Below are positions 52,145-60,967 of a stretch of DNA of 64,000 bases, in pieces; position 1 is the stretch's first letter, and every line of letters begins with the position of its first letter. Where the stretch lies: positions 1 through 64,000 of the forward strand of contig NZ_JBPUSJ010000014.1 of NCBI RefSeq assembly GCF_051851475.1, in the 5' to 3' direction. The stretch is from Carboxylicivirga taeanensis (GTDB lineage Bacteria; Bacteroidota; Bacteroidia; Bacteroidales; Marinilabiliaceae). A program made the position numbers and the translations under genes. The notes below the pieces were generated by a model, which saw only the letters and a program-made list of their open reading frames with translations, was not told the DNA's origin and searched no databases.

Positions 52145-54304
52145 ATGGTTAAGCAACTAATTATACTGGTATTTGTACTGCTTGGATTTAATGGGCTAGC
52201 GCAAATAACACATGGCGGACAACCTGTCTCAACTGCGAGTCCGCTGGCAGTGATGGAACTGTTACCTCTAGCCGCACCTGTAGCGGCTGTTCAAAGTACA
52301 TTAACCAGTGAGCAAGGAAAGTTGCCCTTACGTTTTGCAGAGCCCATTTATACCAGTTTCACACCTCAAAATTCAGGGGTGTGGGAGCAGCAAGGAAAAA
52401 TGTATGTATGGCGTTTGGCCTTGCGGTCAGAAGGTGCCAAGAGTTTAAATGTGATATTTGACCGCTTTTATCTCGAACACGGCGATCGGTTATTTGCTTA
52501 TAATCCTTCAAAAACGCATGTTTTGGGAGGGTTTACCAATGAGAATAATAATCCATCAAAGTTGTTTGCCATAGCACCCATAATAGGAGACGAAATAATT
52601 CTGGAGTTGCAAACACCCCGACCACCGGACGCCAGTCATGAACTGTTAGTTAGTGCTGTGAATCACGATTACCTTGGTGTTGTTGAATATATAAAGGGAA
52701 CAGCGGCTTTTGGAGATTCTGACGATTGCCATGTAAATGCGATTTGCGGACCTTTAAATAGTTCCGAGATTAACCGATCGGTGTGCAAAGTAATCATTGA
52801 TGGGAGCGCGCTTTGTAGCGGCACCTTAATGAACAATACTTCACAAAATGGGAAACCTTATTTTTTAACGGCAGCACACTGTTTTGATCAATTCGATATT
52901 AGCTCGGGAAGTATAACAGCCCAAAACATTATTTTCTATTTTAATTTTGATTCGCCCAACTGTGAAACAACTGCTCCGGGGCGCGTCGATCAAACTATCT
53001 CAGGTGCTGATGTAAAGGCCTTTGTTAAGAATGTTGATTTGGCTTTATTGGAGATGAATAAGATGCCTCCGACTGATTATCAGCCTTATTGGGCAGGATG
53101 GTCCAGGGAAACAGTCATTGCAGATAAAGTTTTTAGTGTGCATCATCCACAGGGTGATGTTAAAAAAGTATCGGTCTCTGCCAGTGCCCCAGTTGCTACT
53201 ACCTTCAGCTTTTTTGGGCGTTTTATCGATGATGCGCATTGGCATGTAGCTGAGTGGGAGAGTGGCACTACGGAAGGCGGCTCGTCGGGCAGCGGACTGT
53301 TTACGCAGGAGCAATTACTGATTGGAAGTTTATCAGGTGGTTATGCCACCTGCGGAAATCCGGTAGATGACTATTACATGCGTCTAAATAAGGCCTGGGA
53401 TGTAAATGCAGCGACTGATAAGCAATTGGTTTTTTGGCTTGATAATGTGGGGGAGGATGTGCTGAAATTGGAAGGGATTGATTTTTATACCAATAAAAAG
53501 GTTCTGACGCATTACCACGTGAGCGATGAGAAAGTCGTGAAGTATGACAATGCGTTTAAAGGCAGTTGGTCGGGGCACAATAGCAGGGGCGACGATGCTT
53601 TTGCTGAACTCTATGATGATATACCGGCCAGTAAAATTGCCGGAGTATTTCTTTCTCCTGCCAAAGTAACGAACAATTATCCCGGACAAACCTTCAACAT
53701 TAAAATATGGAATGCGCTCAACGGTTTACCAAACGAAGAGATTGGTTCAATTGATGGAGTATCGTTAAGTAGCATGTCTGGTGCCAGGCAGCTATTTACT
53801 TTAGAAACTCCTTTAGAAGTAAATGAGCCAATATTTGTTGGTGTAGAGCTTAATTATTCCCCTGTGCCTATTGATACGCTGGCCATTTATCAATTTCAAC
53901 CAGCAGATGGCCTCCCTGCCCGCAATAAGGCTTATATTCGAAACTCAGGCCTTTGGCAGCCTTACAGTGCTCTTCATCCTGATGGAGCCAATGGCGCCTA
54001 CCTGATAGAGTTATTGGTTGATAGTAATTATTTGCCGACAGATTCTGGGGATCTCGAAAGAAAAGATAAAGTCCGACTGCACAATAACCCGGTACGTAAC
54101 AGTCGGGTTGCTTTTAGTTCAGATATACCTGATCTGACTACCGTTAAAATGTATGGCCTTAACGGACGGCTGGTAAAAACCTATGCCGTCCAAAACGCCT
54201 CCGAGGATAACTTTTCTGTTGCAGAATTTCCCGCAGGTATTTATTTGCTAAAATTTAGTTCGCCAACAGAAAGTGTGGTAAAAAAACTGATGCTTCTGGA
54301 TTGA
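52145..54304 (+). CDS. Secreted trypsin-like serine protease with T9SS sorting domain
   Basis: A 719-residue protein. Signal peptide: residues 1-20 (LVFVLLGFNGLAQ). A beta-rich prodomain (about 50-190) precedes a lysyl-endopeptidase-like catalytic domain with His245 (FLTAAHCFD), Asp298 (VDLALLEM) and Ser381 (TEGGSSGSGLF), and paired Cys. A beta domain follows (about 460-620). The last 75 residues form a type A T9SS C-terminal domain (VAFSSDIPDLTTVKMYGLNG, FPAGIYLLKFSS, KKLMLLD). It is therefore exported by the type IX system and attached to, or released from, the cell surface. Its stop abuts the opposing DUF4465 gene. Confidence 0.9.
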   Translation: MVKQLIILVFVLLGFNGLAQITHGGQPVSTASPLAVMELLPLAAPVAAVQSTLTSEQGKLPLRFAEPIYTSFTPQNSGVWEQQGKMYVWRLALRSEGAKSLNVIFDRFYLEHGDRLFAYNPSKTHVLGGFTNENNNPSKLFAIAPIIGDEIILELQTPRPPDASHELLVSAVNHDYLGVVEYIKGTAAFGDSDDCHVNAICGPLNSSEINRSVCKVIIDGSALCSGTLMNNTSQNGKPYFLTAAHCFDQFDISSGSITAQNIIFYFNFDSPNCETTAPGRVDQTISGADVKAFVKNVDLALLEMNKMPPTDYQPYWAGWSRETVIADKVFSVHHPQGDVKKVSVSASAPVATTFSFFGRFIDDAHWHVAEWESGTTEGGSSGSGLFTQEQLLIGSLSGGYATCGNPVDDYYMRLNKAWDVNAATDKQLVFWLDNVGEDVLKLEGIDFYTNKKVLTHYHVSDEKVVKYDNAFKGSWSGHNSRGDDAFAELYDDIPASKIAGVFLSPAKVTNNYPGQTFNIKIWNALNGLPNEEIGSIDGVSLSSMSGARQLFTLETPLEVNEPIFVGVELNYSPVPIDTLAIYQFQPADGLPARNKAYIRNSGLWQPYSALHPDGANGAYLIELLVDSNYLPTDSGDLERKDKVRLHNNPVRNSRVAFSSDIPDLTTVKMYGLNGRLVKTYAVQNASEDNFSVAEFPAGIYLLKFSSPTESVVKKLMLLD

Positions 54305-55264
54305 TTACTGACTTATTTTCAGGTTATCCAAACAAAAGTACATCGGCATTTCAAAAGTGGTGTCGTCATCACGCGAAGAACTCAAGTTAAAAGTCAACTG
54401 ATGAACCGCACCCAATTGTGAAAGATTGATTTCTTCCCAGTCTGTAACGATGTATTTGCTGGCAGTGAGCTCAGGCCTGTAATCGGCTAAAAGAAATTCA
54501 ACAGGTTGCGAGACGGGAGTTCCCGTGGCATCAAGTCCGTTAATGGTGAGCAGGAAATAGTCTTTACCTTCCTTCTTGTTGAAATTGTTGTTCATAGCCA
54601 AGTAACTGCGGGTAGCGTTGTTAACTTCAATACTTTCCACCACGTGAGCGTTGCCATCGTTAAAACTGATTGAAAAGTTGGTGTCTGCCAGCTGCTTGTA
54701 AACCATAAATATTTCCGAATCCTCAGCACCCGAATTGGCATACACGCTGAACTCATTATCCGTGGAAGCATCACTTTTGTTTGTATTGTTGCTCAAGGCA
54801 AAACCGCCCCAGTTAGCAGGATTAGCTGCCTCAAAATGGCAGGTATAGCGGACGTATTTGAATTGATGAAATCCAGATTCCGGGCTATTGTAAAAGCCGT
54901 CATCATTGAGTTGCTTAAACTCCTCAAAACTATTTATATCCATCGAATGGGCGGTAAACGAAAGGGTGTCGTCACCAGTGGGAGTTAACACCGTAAAGAG
55001 GAACTTGTATTTCCCCAAGCTGCGATTTTCAAAAGTAAGGATCTTTTCATTCTGAATCAGTGTGCCGTTCTCGTACCAGGCATATTCAGCGTTGATGTCA
55101 TAGGTGATTTTGGGTTCAATAACTTCAACACTGTCTGTGTCAAAATCAAAACCACCTTCGGGAACTTGCAGGTAGATAGTAGGGGCCGGCACCACCTTTT
55201 CTTCATTTTGGCAGGCTGCGGTGAGCAGTGCAGCACAAAGTATTATATAAATATGTTTAAGCAT
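54305..55264 (-). CDS. DUF4465 surface lipoprotein
   Basis: A 319-residue lipoprotein from the ATG at 55264 (HIYIILCAALLTAACQNEEK, lipobox TAAC). A PKD-like segment (about 30-100) precedes the DUF4465 domain (about 105-319): YNSPESGFHQFKYVRYTCHF, NWGGFALSNNTN, FLLADYR, VTDWEEINLSQLG and a closing MYFCLDNL. DUF4465 proteins are Bacteroidota surface proteins, some tied to cobalamin or polymer capture. It begins one base after the stop of the thioredoxin-like gene, so both form an operon. Confidence 0.82.
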   Translation of the reverse strand: MLKHIYIILCAALLTAACQNEEKVVPAPTIYLQVPEGGFDFDTDSVEVIEPKITYDINAEYAWYENGTLIQNEKILTFENRSLGKYKFLFTVLTPTGDDTLSFTAHSMDINSFEEFKQLNDDGFYNSPESGFHQFKYVRYTCHFEAANPANWGGFALSNNTNKSDASTDNEFSVYANSGAEDSEIFMVYKQLADTNFSISFNDGNAHVVESIEVNNATRSYLAMNNNFNKKEGKDYFLLTINGLDATGTPVSQPVEFLLADYRPELTASKYIVTDWEEINLSQLGAVHQLTFNLSSSRDDDTTFEMPMYFCLDNLKISQ

Positions 55265-55265
55265 A

Positions 55266-56675
55266 CTATTTAAGTTTAAAATGGTGATCCAGGAAACCTG
55301 GAATCTGTTCCGCTCCAATGCGTTTGGCCAGTATCTTTTTATCCTTGTCTAAAATATAAATAACAGGCGTGCTGTAAATATCGTAGTTGTTTCTGAAATT
55401 ACTTCGATTGTAAGGGTCATACAAGTGAATCCATTCGACCAGCTGATGGTCGTTAATGAATTTCACCCAAGGTTCTTTTTCCCATTGCGTATAAACGGCA
55501 ACAATTTTTATATTCTGATTTGAATATTTTTTCCAAACTTCTTCATATAGCCTGGGTATTTCCTTTTCGCAATGGCCACACTCGGGCTCCCAAAAAATAA
55601 GGATTGTAATTTCAGCACGGACCTCACTCAAGCGATAAAACTCCTCGGTATATGATTGCATTTTGAAATCGGGTGCCGTATTCCCAAGTATGTTGGGTTT
55701 AATTTTAGAAACACGCTCTTGTAGGTTCTTTAAAAACTCCTCATCGACCCAATCGGCCCGTCCGCTCAGGTAGTAGGTTTCCCCCAGAGCCACCAATACG
55801 GCATCCATGCCCATAATTTTGCTTTCGTTGGCCCGGTTAAACAGGTGCTGAATCAAGTACTTTTCCATCTCATAGTTGCCATTGGCCATGGCTATTACCC
55901 GGTGCGATTCCTTGATAATGGTATCTGGCACCTGAAGCAATACATTGGAGAAGTAATTGTCGAGCTTAGCTGTGAAAAATGGCGTGCGAAGGATGCGTGG
56001 GTCATCCATTTGCAGGTTGTCGAAATAATGAGCTTTATAATAGTCGTAGCGCAGGCGTTGAACGACTGAATCCGGATTAGTACTGCCTGCAGGTGCTTGC
56101 ATATTGGGCACCGAAATTTCTTGAGTCGCTTTTAAAAAGACATTGAGAAAGTTGTTAGTGTGCTTCCGCGTCAGGGTTTCGTATTTTGACTTGACAGCCG
56201 ACGATAACTCTGCAATTTGTTGTTCCAGCTTTTGCTTAGTTGCAAGGTCTGTGGTGTTTTTTAATTTTTCCTGTAGGGGTGCTGCTTCCTTTTGCTTGTT
56301 AATCAAATACCTTTGATAGGCTAAAAAATCAGCACTTTCAGCACTGCCTTCAATCGACATGCTTTGCAGTAAATCTCCTTTTGATGTGGTTACGTTAAAT
56401 TGCTGGTCATTGCCAATCAGCAGGTCAAAATAGGACTGGTCCTCCAGGTAAACAATGTAAAGGCCTTCATCAAGCTTTTCCTTACCTTTAAAAGTGTATT
56501 CGCCCCCTGCACTCACAAATGCAGTATCTTTTACGAGCATTTTCTTGTTAAAATAGTAGCCCAGTATTAAAGTGGATTCACTATAATCTTTAATGTTGAT
56601 AGTTATGTTATGCGCCTGTGAAAATAAGCCGCAAGTAATCAGGTTAAGTAATAGCAGTAATGTGACATTCTTCAT
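55266..56675 (-). CDS. TlpA-like thiol-disulfide protein with DUF4369/DUF5106-type regions
   Basis: A 469-residue exported protein (signal NVTLLLLLNLITCGLFSQAH). Residues 25-115 resemble DUF4369, a beta domain found ahead of Bacteroidota thioredoxin-like proteins. The middle (about 120-330) is helical and DUF5106-like. The C-terminal domain is thioredoxin-like with ILIFWEPECGHCEKEIPRL, active-site pair Cys-Gly-His-Cys, and a cis-Pro in YSTPVIYILD. It acts on disulfides of envelope proteins. The DUF4465 gene follows directly and may encode a client or partner. Confidence 0.85.
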   Translation of the reverse strand: MKNVTLLLLLNLITCGLFSQAHNITINIKDYSESTLILGYYFNKKMLVKDTAFVSAGGEYTFKGKEKLDEGLYIVYLEDQSYFDLLIGNDQQFNVTTSKGDLLQSMSIEGSAESADFLAYQRYLINKQKEAAPLQEKLKNTTDLATKQKLEQQIAELSSAVKSKYETLTRKHTNNFLNVFLKATQEISVPNMQAPAGSTNPDSVVQRLRYDYYKAHYFDNLQMDDPRILRTPFFTAKLDNYFSNVLLQVPDTIIKESHRVIAMANGNYEMEKYLIQHLFNRANESKIMGMDAVLVALGETYYLSGRADWVDEEFLKNLQERVSKIKPNILGNTAPDFKMQSYTEEFYRLSEVRAEITILIFWEPECGHCEKEIPRLYEEVWKKYSNQNIKIVAVYTQWEKEPWVKFINDHQLVEWIHLYDPYNRSNFRNNYDIYSTPVIYILDKDKKILAKRIGAEQIPGFLDHHFKLK

Positions 56676-56696
56676 AACTGTAATTCCATTTGGGTG

Positions 56697-57800
56697 TTAA
56701 ATATATAGAAGTTTAGCTATTCTTTTAGCATTCTCTTGGTTGTTATAATACTTATCCAGAAGCATCTTACGTTTTTTTAACTCAACTTCTGAAACATCTT
56801 TATCCATTAGCTGATTGATTAAACTTATCCAGTCATTTGGGGTTGACGCAATATTAACTAATTCTTCCAAATTAGAATATTTAACCATCAGATCATTGCA
56901 AATAATATGTCTGCCAGTATACAAAGAGTTTATTAATTTAAGCTTAATGCCGGTTGCCTGAAAGGTATGCAAAAGAATCATCTGTGACTGTCTGATTAAT
57001 GATTTCATTTTCTTCTCGGAAGGAGAAGCTATCAGTTCGATATGAGGAAACTTTGCGCAGGCTTTACTAATACTCTTGTGAGGATTCAGTCCTGCCAAAA
57101 TGACTGGTTGAGTTGTTTTACATAGAACATTATTAATGAGAAATAAAACAGATTTAATATTTTCATCGACCGCTAGGTTGCCATGAATTAGTATGTAGCT
57201 GCCTTTCCCACTTTTACTTGAAATATCACTATGCTCATGAAAAGCAGGCACTAAAAAGGTGCTTTTCTGAATTTGTGAGAAAAAGTCGCAATCATTTGAG
57301 GAAATTGACATAATTCCTTCAACTTGCTTTAAATTCTGTTCAAATAACTTAAGTTTTAGATGTTCAATTGCATAAAACACTTTTTTAAGGGGCTCACGGC
57401 ATGCCTTCCTGAGTTCTTTGTAGTATTGCTGTTCAATATTATGTGTTCTTACAAAAATACGGTTGTGGTCTACTTTGTTTAGGATTCCCAGTCCATGAAT
57501 ACCTTCAACTATAATTTTAGAGTTATCCTCATTTAATTTATCTATCAGTCGTTTGCTGGTCCTTGATTTTACGATAAACGGCTTCAATGAAAGATGATCA
57601 ATAAGTCTGATTGGACGCTTGTAGTAACTTACCTTTGAGCATATCTTTTCTAGTTCGGGCGCTCTCTCTTTATTATATTGAAAGCAATGAAGATGTATAT
57701 CAATGTTCAGTTCGTAGAGAGCTTTTAATTTATAATAGATGTCTATAACCCCTCCATAATTTGGAGGGGATGGTATCGTTAAACTAACAACGTGAATCAT
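56697..57800 (-). CDS. Glycosyltransferase (GT-B fold)
   Basis: A 367-residue protein without signal peptide. It starts MIHVVSLTIPSPPNYGGVID, the glycine-rich N-terminus of GT-B glycosyltransferases (family 4-like). The C-terminal half has AGLNPHKSISKACAKFPHIE, then LIRQSQMILLHTFQATGIKL, where GT4 enzymes bind the sugar nucleotide with a Glu-x7-Glu motif; here that motif is incomplete. Base composition is AT-richer than the neighbouring pepP gene, suggesting transfer. Acceptor and sugar are unknown. It lies 11 bases after pepP on the same strand. Confidence 0.75.
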   Translation of the reverse strand: MIHVVSLTIPSPPNYGGVIDIYYKLKALYELNIDIHLHCFQYNKERAPELEKICSKVSYYKRPIRLIDHLSLKPFIVKSRTSKRLIDKLNEDNSKIIVEGIHGLGILNKVDHNRIFVRTHNIEQQYYKELRKACREPLKKVFYAIEHLKLKLFEQNLKQVEGIMSISSNDCDFFSQIQKSTFLVPAFHEHSDISSKSGKGSYILIHGNLAVDENIKSVLFLINNVLCKTTQPVILAGLNPHKSISKACAKFPHIELIASPSEKKMKSLIRQSQMILLHTFQATGIKLKLINSLYTGRHIICNDLMVKYSNLEELVNIASTPNDWISLINQLMDKDVSEVELKKRKMLLDKYYNNQENAKRIAKLLYI

Positions 57801-57811
57801 TCATTGACGAA

Positions 57812-59590
57812 TTAAATGGCCGCAGTGTATTTCTTTAACCACTCTTTCTCTTCTTTAGTGAGGAATGGCGAAACGCGTTCATAAACTTTTTGATGGTAGT
57901 TGTTTAACCATTCTTTTTCCTGCTCAGATAAAAGCTCAAGTTGTATAGCTCGGGTATCAATCGGGCAGAGCGTCAAGGTTTCAAACTTAAGGAACGTACC
58001 GAACTCAGTTTCTTTATCCAGAACCGTTAAAATGAGGTTTTCAAGGCGTACGCCGTGTTTGGCGGCTTTGTATATACCTGGTTCGTTGGACGAAATCATC
58101 CCTTCTTTAATTTCAACCCCATTATCTTGTGGGCGAATGCTTTGAGGACCTTCGTGTACACACAAAAAGTGACCAATGCCATGGCCGGTGCCGTGCCCGT
58201 AATTAATACCATGCTGCCACATGGCCTGGCGCGCCAGTATGTCCAGATGAACGCCTCTGGTGCCAGTCGGAAATACGGCCCTATCCAAACCTATATTGCC
58301 CTTTAGAACCAGTGTGAAATCTGTTTTTTCTTCATCTGTAAGTGGCCCCAGGGCGATGGTACGGGTAATGTCGGTTGTTCCTTCGGAGTACTGTCCCCCG
58401 GAATCGATCAGGTAAAGACCTTTGGGCTCTAATGTAGCCGCCGATTCTTCCTGAACGGCATAATGCACAATTGCTCCATTGCCGGCATAGCCACTGATGG
58501 TGTTAAACGAATCACCATGGTAGTTGGGCTGTTCTGCTCTAAAGGCACTAAGCTTGAGGGCCGCCGAATACTCTGTGATGGTCTCTTTGCCAATGGTGTT
58601 ATCGAGCCAATAAAGAAACTTAACCATGGCCACACCATCTTTCACCATGGCTGTTCTAAAGTTTTCAACTTCTACGTTGTTTTTTTGAGCCTTTAGGTTG
58701 GTAACAATACTGGTTGATTCAATTTTAGTGCTTTGCTGTGGTAAGAAACTAAATATGGTGCTGTTGGTCCGGTTAGGATCAACGATCACTTTTCCTAAAG
58801 GCGGTATGTCTTTTATGAAGTTGTAGAAATCTTTGTAAATAAAGATTTTGATATTTTCTTCAGATAGTTGTTTACCAATCGTGGAGGTCAGCTTGTGGGG
58901 ATCGATAAAGACGTTGACGTGGTTATGAGATATTACTATATAGGCATGAAAAACAGGATTGTACTGCACATCCTGCCCCCTGAAATTTAGCAGCCAGGCT
59001 ACTTCGTCAAGCGTTGATATGATGTAGTGCGTTGCTCCCTGTGCTTTCATTTGGCGACGTACCATTTCAATTTTTTCGGCCCTTGACAAACCGGTGTGCT
59101 CAACGCCTAGCTCGAAAATACCATCGTCCGGAATGAGCGGACGACCTTCCCAAATGTCATCTTCAATAAATAGCTTAGCATCTAAACGGATATCTGCCTT
59201 TTTAAGCATCCGATGCAACTGTCTCAGTTCATTAACGGTCATGGTTTTGCCATTAACGCCCACCACAGCGCCGGTATTAAGCTTTTGGGTCAGCCATTCT
59301 TTATAGTCCGGAACGCCTTCGTTTCCCATTTTAAATAAGTCAATGCCTGAATCTTCCAGTTGTTGTTCGGCCTGCAGGAAATAGCGTGAATCTGTCCATA
59401 GGCCGGCTTCTTCATTTGTAACAACTACTGTGCCCGCAGAACCCGTAAAGCCCGATATCCATTCTCTAAATTTCCAGTGAGATGAAGGGTATTCGCTCAA
59501 ATGGGGGTCGGCACTGGTTATGATAAAAGCATCTACTCCAAGAGTAGCCATGTGACTTCTGAGTTTAAATAATCGATCAGGCGTAGACAT
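57812..59590 (-). CDS. pepP: Xaa-Pro aminopeptidase (M24B)
   Basis: A 592-residue cytoplasmic metallopeptidase that removes N-terminal residues preceding proline. Its length and three-domain layout match the eukaryotic-type APP1 enzymes. Two creatinase-like N-terminal domains (DRLFKLRSHMATLGVDAFII, SEYPSSHWKFREWISGFTGS) precede the pita-bread catalytic domain. Metal ligands lie in YLIDSGGQYSEGTTDITRTI (two Asp), GTGHGIGHFLCVHEGPQ (His), and EPGIYKAAKHGVRLEN (two Glu). It starts 6 bases after the stop of the upstream adhesin-like gene. Confidence 0.93.
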   Translation of the reverse strand: MSTPDRLFKLRSHMATLGVDAFIITSADPHLSEYPSSHWKFREWISGFTGSAGTVVVTNEEAGLWTDSRYFLQAEQQLEDSGIDLFKMGNEGVPDYKEWLTQKLNTGAVVGVNGKTMTVNELRQLHRMLKKADIRLDAKLFIEDDIWEGRPLIPDDGIFELGVEHTGLSRAEKIEMVRRQMKAQGATHYIISTLDEVAWLLNFRGQDVQYNPVFHAYIVISHNHVNVFIDPHKLTSTIGKQLSEENIKIFIYKDFYNFIKDIPPLGKVIVDPNRTNSTIFSFLPQQSTKIESTSIVTNLKAQKNNVEVENFRTAMVKDGVAMVKFLYWLDNTIGKETITEYSAALKLSAFRAEQPNYHGDSFNTISGYAGNGAIVHYAVQEESAATLEPKGLYLIDSGGQYSEGTTDITRTIALGPLTDEEKTDFTLVLKGNIGLDRAVFPTGTRGVHLDILARQAMWQHGINYGHGTGHGIGHFLCVHEGPQSIRPQDNGVEIKEGMISSNEPGIYKAAKHGVRLENLILTVLDKETEFGTFLKFETLTLCPIDTRAIQLELLSEQEKEWLNNYHQKVYERVSPFLTKEEKEWLKKYTAAI

Positions 59591-59596
59591 ATATAT

Positions 59597-60670
59597 TTAG
59601 TTTTTAATTGATATGGATGAATCTTCGTTGAACACGATTAGGTTGGCTTGTGGTGTTTCGCTTTCACCTATTTTACCAGAAAAGGATATCACATTGTTCT
59701 CTTTGATTAACTGCAGAGCCTGTGGAGTAGGATGGGTGAAGGCCCCATTTCTTACTTCTCCATTAATCTGATAGCTGACACTGTAAGGAATTGTCAGTGA
59801 TGTTTTAACTTCTTTATTGGAAAGGGTTAATTCGCGCAGTGTTTCAGTGGTTTCAACAAAAATCTGACCTTTGTTGAGCTCGCAAAACAGATAGGTGTGC
59901 AGGTCTTCCACTTTACCAATAAACTGGGAGCCGGTAAGGTGCAGGCTGTCCACGTTTGTAACGGTCAGGCGGTCTGTAAAAGTCTTTAAATTCATGGAGT
60001 TAATATTCACAAAACTAGCCATGCAATAGCTTGTTTCTGTGTTCACTTTTTGTCCGTTACCAATATTAAGGGTGCAGTTTTGGAATGAGGCAGTCAGTTG
60101 ACCAAACGAATCAATACGCCCTTCAACAAACGATAGGTTCAGCTTGTGCTGTTTGTCTTTGGCAATATTTGTTAGCTCCAGATGACCATAGCTTTGGGTG
60201 AGGTTGATATTCCCATTGATGCTGTCTATTCTGACATCGCCAATGGAGTTGGTAACGCTTAAGTTTAAACGCGATGGAACTTTTACCATGTAGTTAATGG
60301 TAAAGGGGTAATTGGAGAAAAAGTCTTCTGAGAACACTGTTTTCAAATCGAGCTTTTTAGAATAACTTCTATTGGTAAATGTTAATAGTTTAAGGAGATC
60401 CTCCAGGTTGCTCTCGTACCTGGTTTCTATATTCACAATAATATCTACCTGCACCGTTTCTTCGTTCCAGGTTGATACGTGCACAAACCCATGTTCATTG
60501 GTTAATTTTAATTCATTGATGCGCTCTGCATCAAATGTTTTTTGAAAGGTTTGTTCTTTAATGCTTGGTTTTTCCACCCTATCAGGCGTGCTGTTGTCAT
60601 CCTGAGCACTAACGCTGGTAAGGGGCAGAGATGCAACTATGCAAAGTATATACAATAATAATTTTTTCAT
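59597..60670 (-). CDS. Exported beta-helical (DUF4097/GIN-like) protein
   Basis: A 357-residue protein with a signal peptide (LLLYILCIVASLPLTSVSAQ). The rest is a ladder of short beta strands (LKLTNEHGFVHVSTWNEETV, LNLSVTNSIGDVRIDSINGN, INLTQSYGHLELTNIAKDK), the pattern of DUF4097 and putative auto-transporter adhesin head (GIN) domains. It is probably periplasmic or surface-located. The function is unknown. It is first in a minus-strand run with pepP and the glycosyltransferase gene, and divergent from the TonB receptor. Confidence 0.7.
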   Translation of the reverse strand: MKKLLLYILCIVASLPLTSVSAQDDNSTPDRVEKPSIKEQTFQKTFDAERINELKLTNEHGFVHVSTWNEETVQVDIIVNIETRYESNLEDLLKLLTFTNRSYSKKLDLKTVFSEDFFSNYPFTINYMVKVPSRLNLSVTNSIGDVRIDSINGNINLTQSYGHLELTNIAKDKQHKLNLSFVEGRIDSFGQLTASFQNCTLNIGNGQKVNTETSYCMASFVNINSMNLKTFTDRLTVTNVDSLHLTGSQFIGKVEDLHTYLFCELNKGQIFVETTETLRELTLSNKEVKTSLTIPYSVSYQINGEVRNGAFTHPTPQALQLIKENNVISFSGKIGESETPQANLIVFNEDSSISIKN

Positions 60671-60823
60671 ATACAGGTTTCTAAAATGAATAATGACTGG
60701 CGCTTTGCGAATGTAGCCGCTTTGAAATAGCTGTTACCAATCAATAACGGTCGCTAAATTAAGCAAAATAGCACGGCTATGAAAATCTGTAAAAAGATTG
60801 TCCTTTATAGCAGCATCAAACCT

Positions 60824-60851
60824 TTTGGGGCATTTTATTATTATACCTTTG
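60824..60851 (+). promoter_or_regulatory. Promoter of the TonB-dependent receptor
   Basis: -7 TACCTTTG (60844-60851) fits TAnnTTTG. A TTTG at 60824-60827 is a candidate -33, but the 16-nt spacing is short. The implied leader is about 110 nt. Confidence 0.5.
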
Positions 60852-60878
60852 CGACAATTTTATTTTAATGGATATCAG

Positions 60879-60939
60879 ATGAAACGAACCATTGGTTTTT
60901 CTTTGCAATCAGACGCGTAAAGGCCTGGGGACGTTTCAT
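60879..60939 (+). promoter_or_regulatory. Possible folded leader with a 13-codon upstream ORF
   Basis: ATGAAACG (60879-60886) pairs perfectly with CGTTTCAT (60932-60939), enclosing a small hairpin AACC-ATT-GGTT. The left arm is also the start of a 13-codon frame, MKRTIGFSLQSDA, ending at 60920. The element fits no riboswitch class I know. It could control translation of the receptor 28 bases downstream, or be chance. Confidence 0.3.
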
Positions 60940-60967
60940 GTGACTAAAAAAAACAAATTATTTACAC

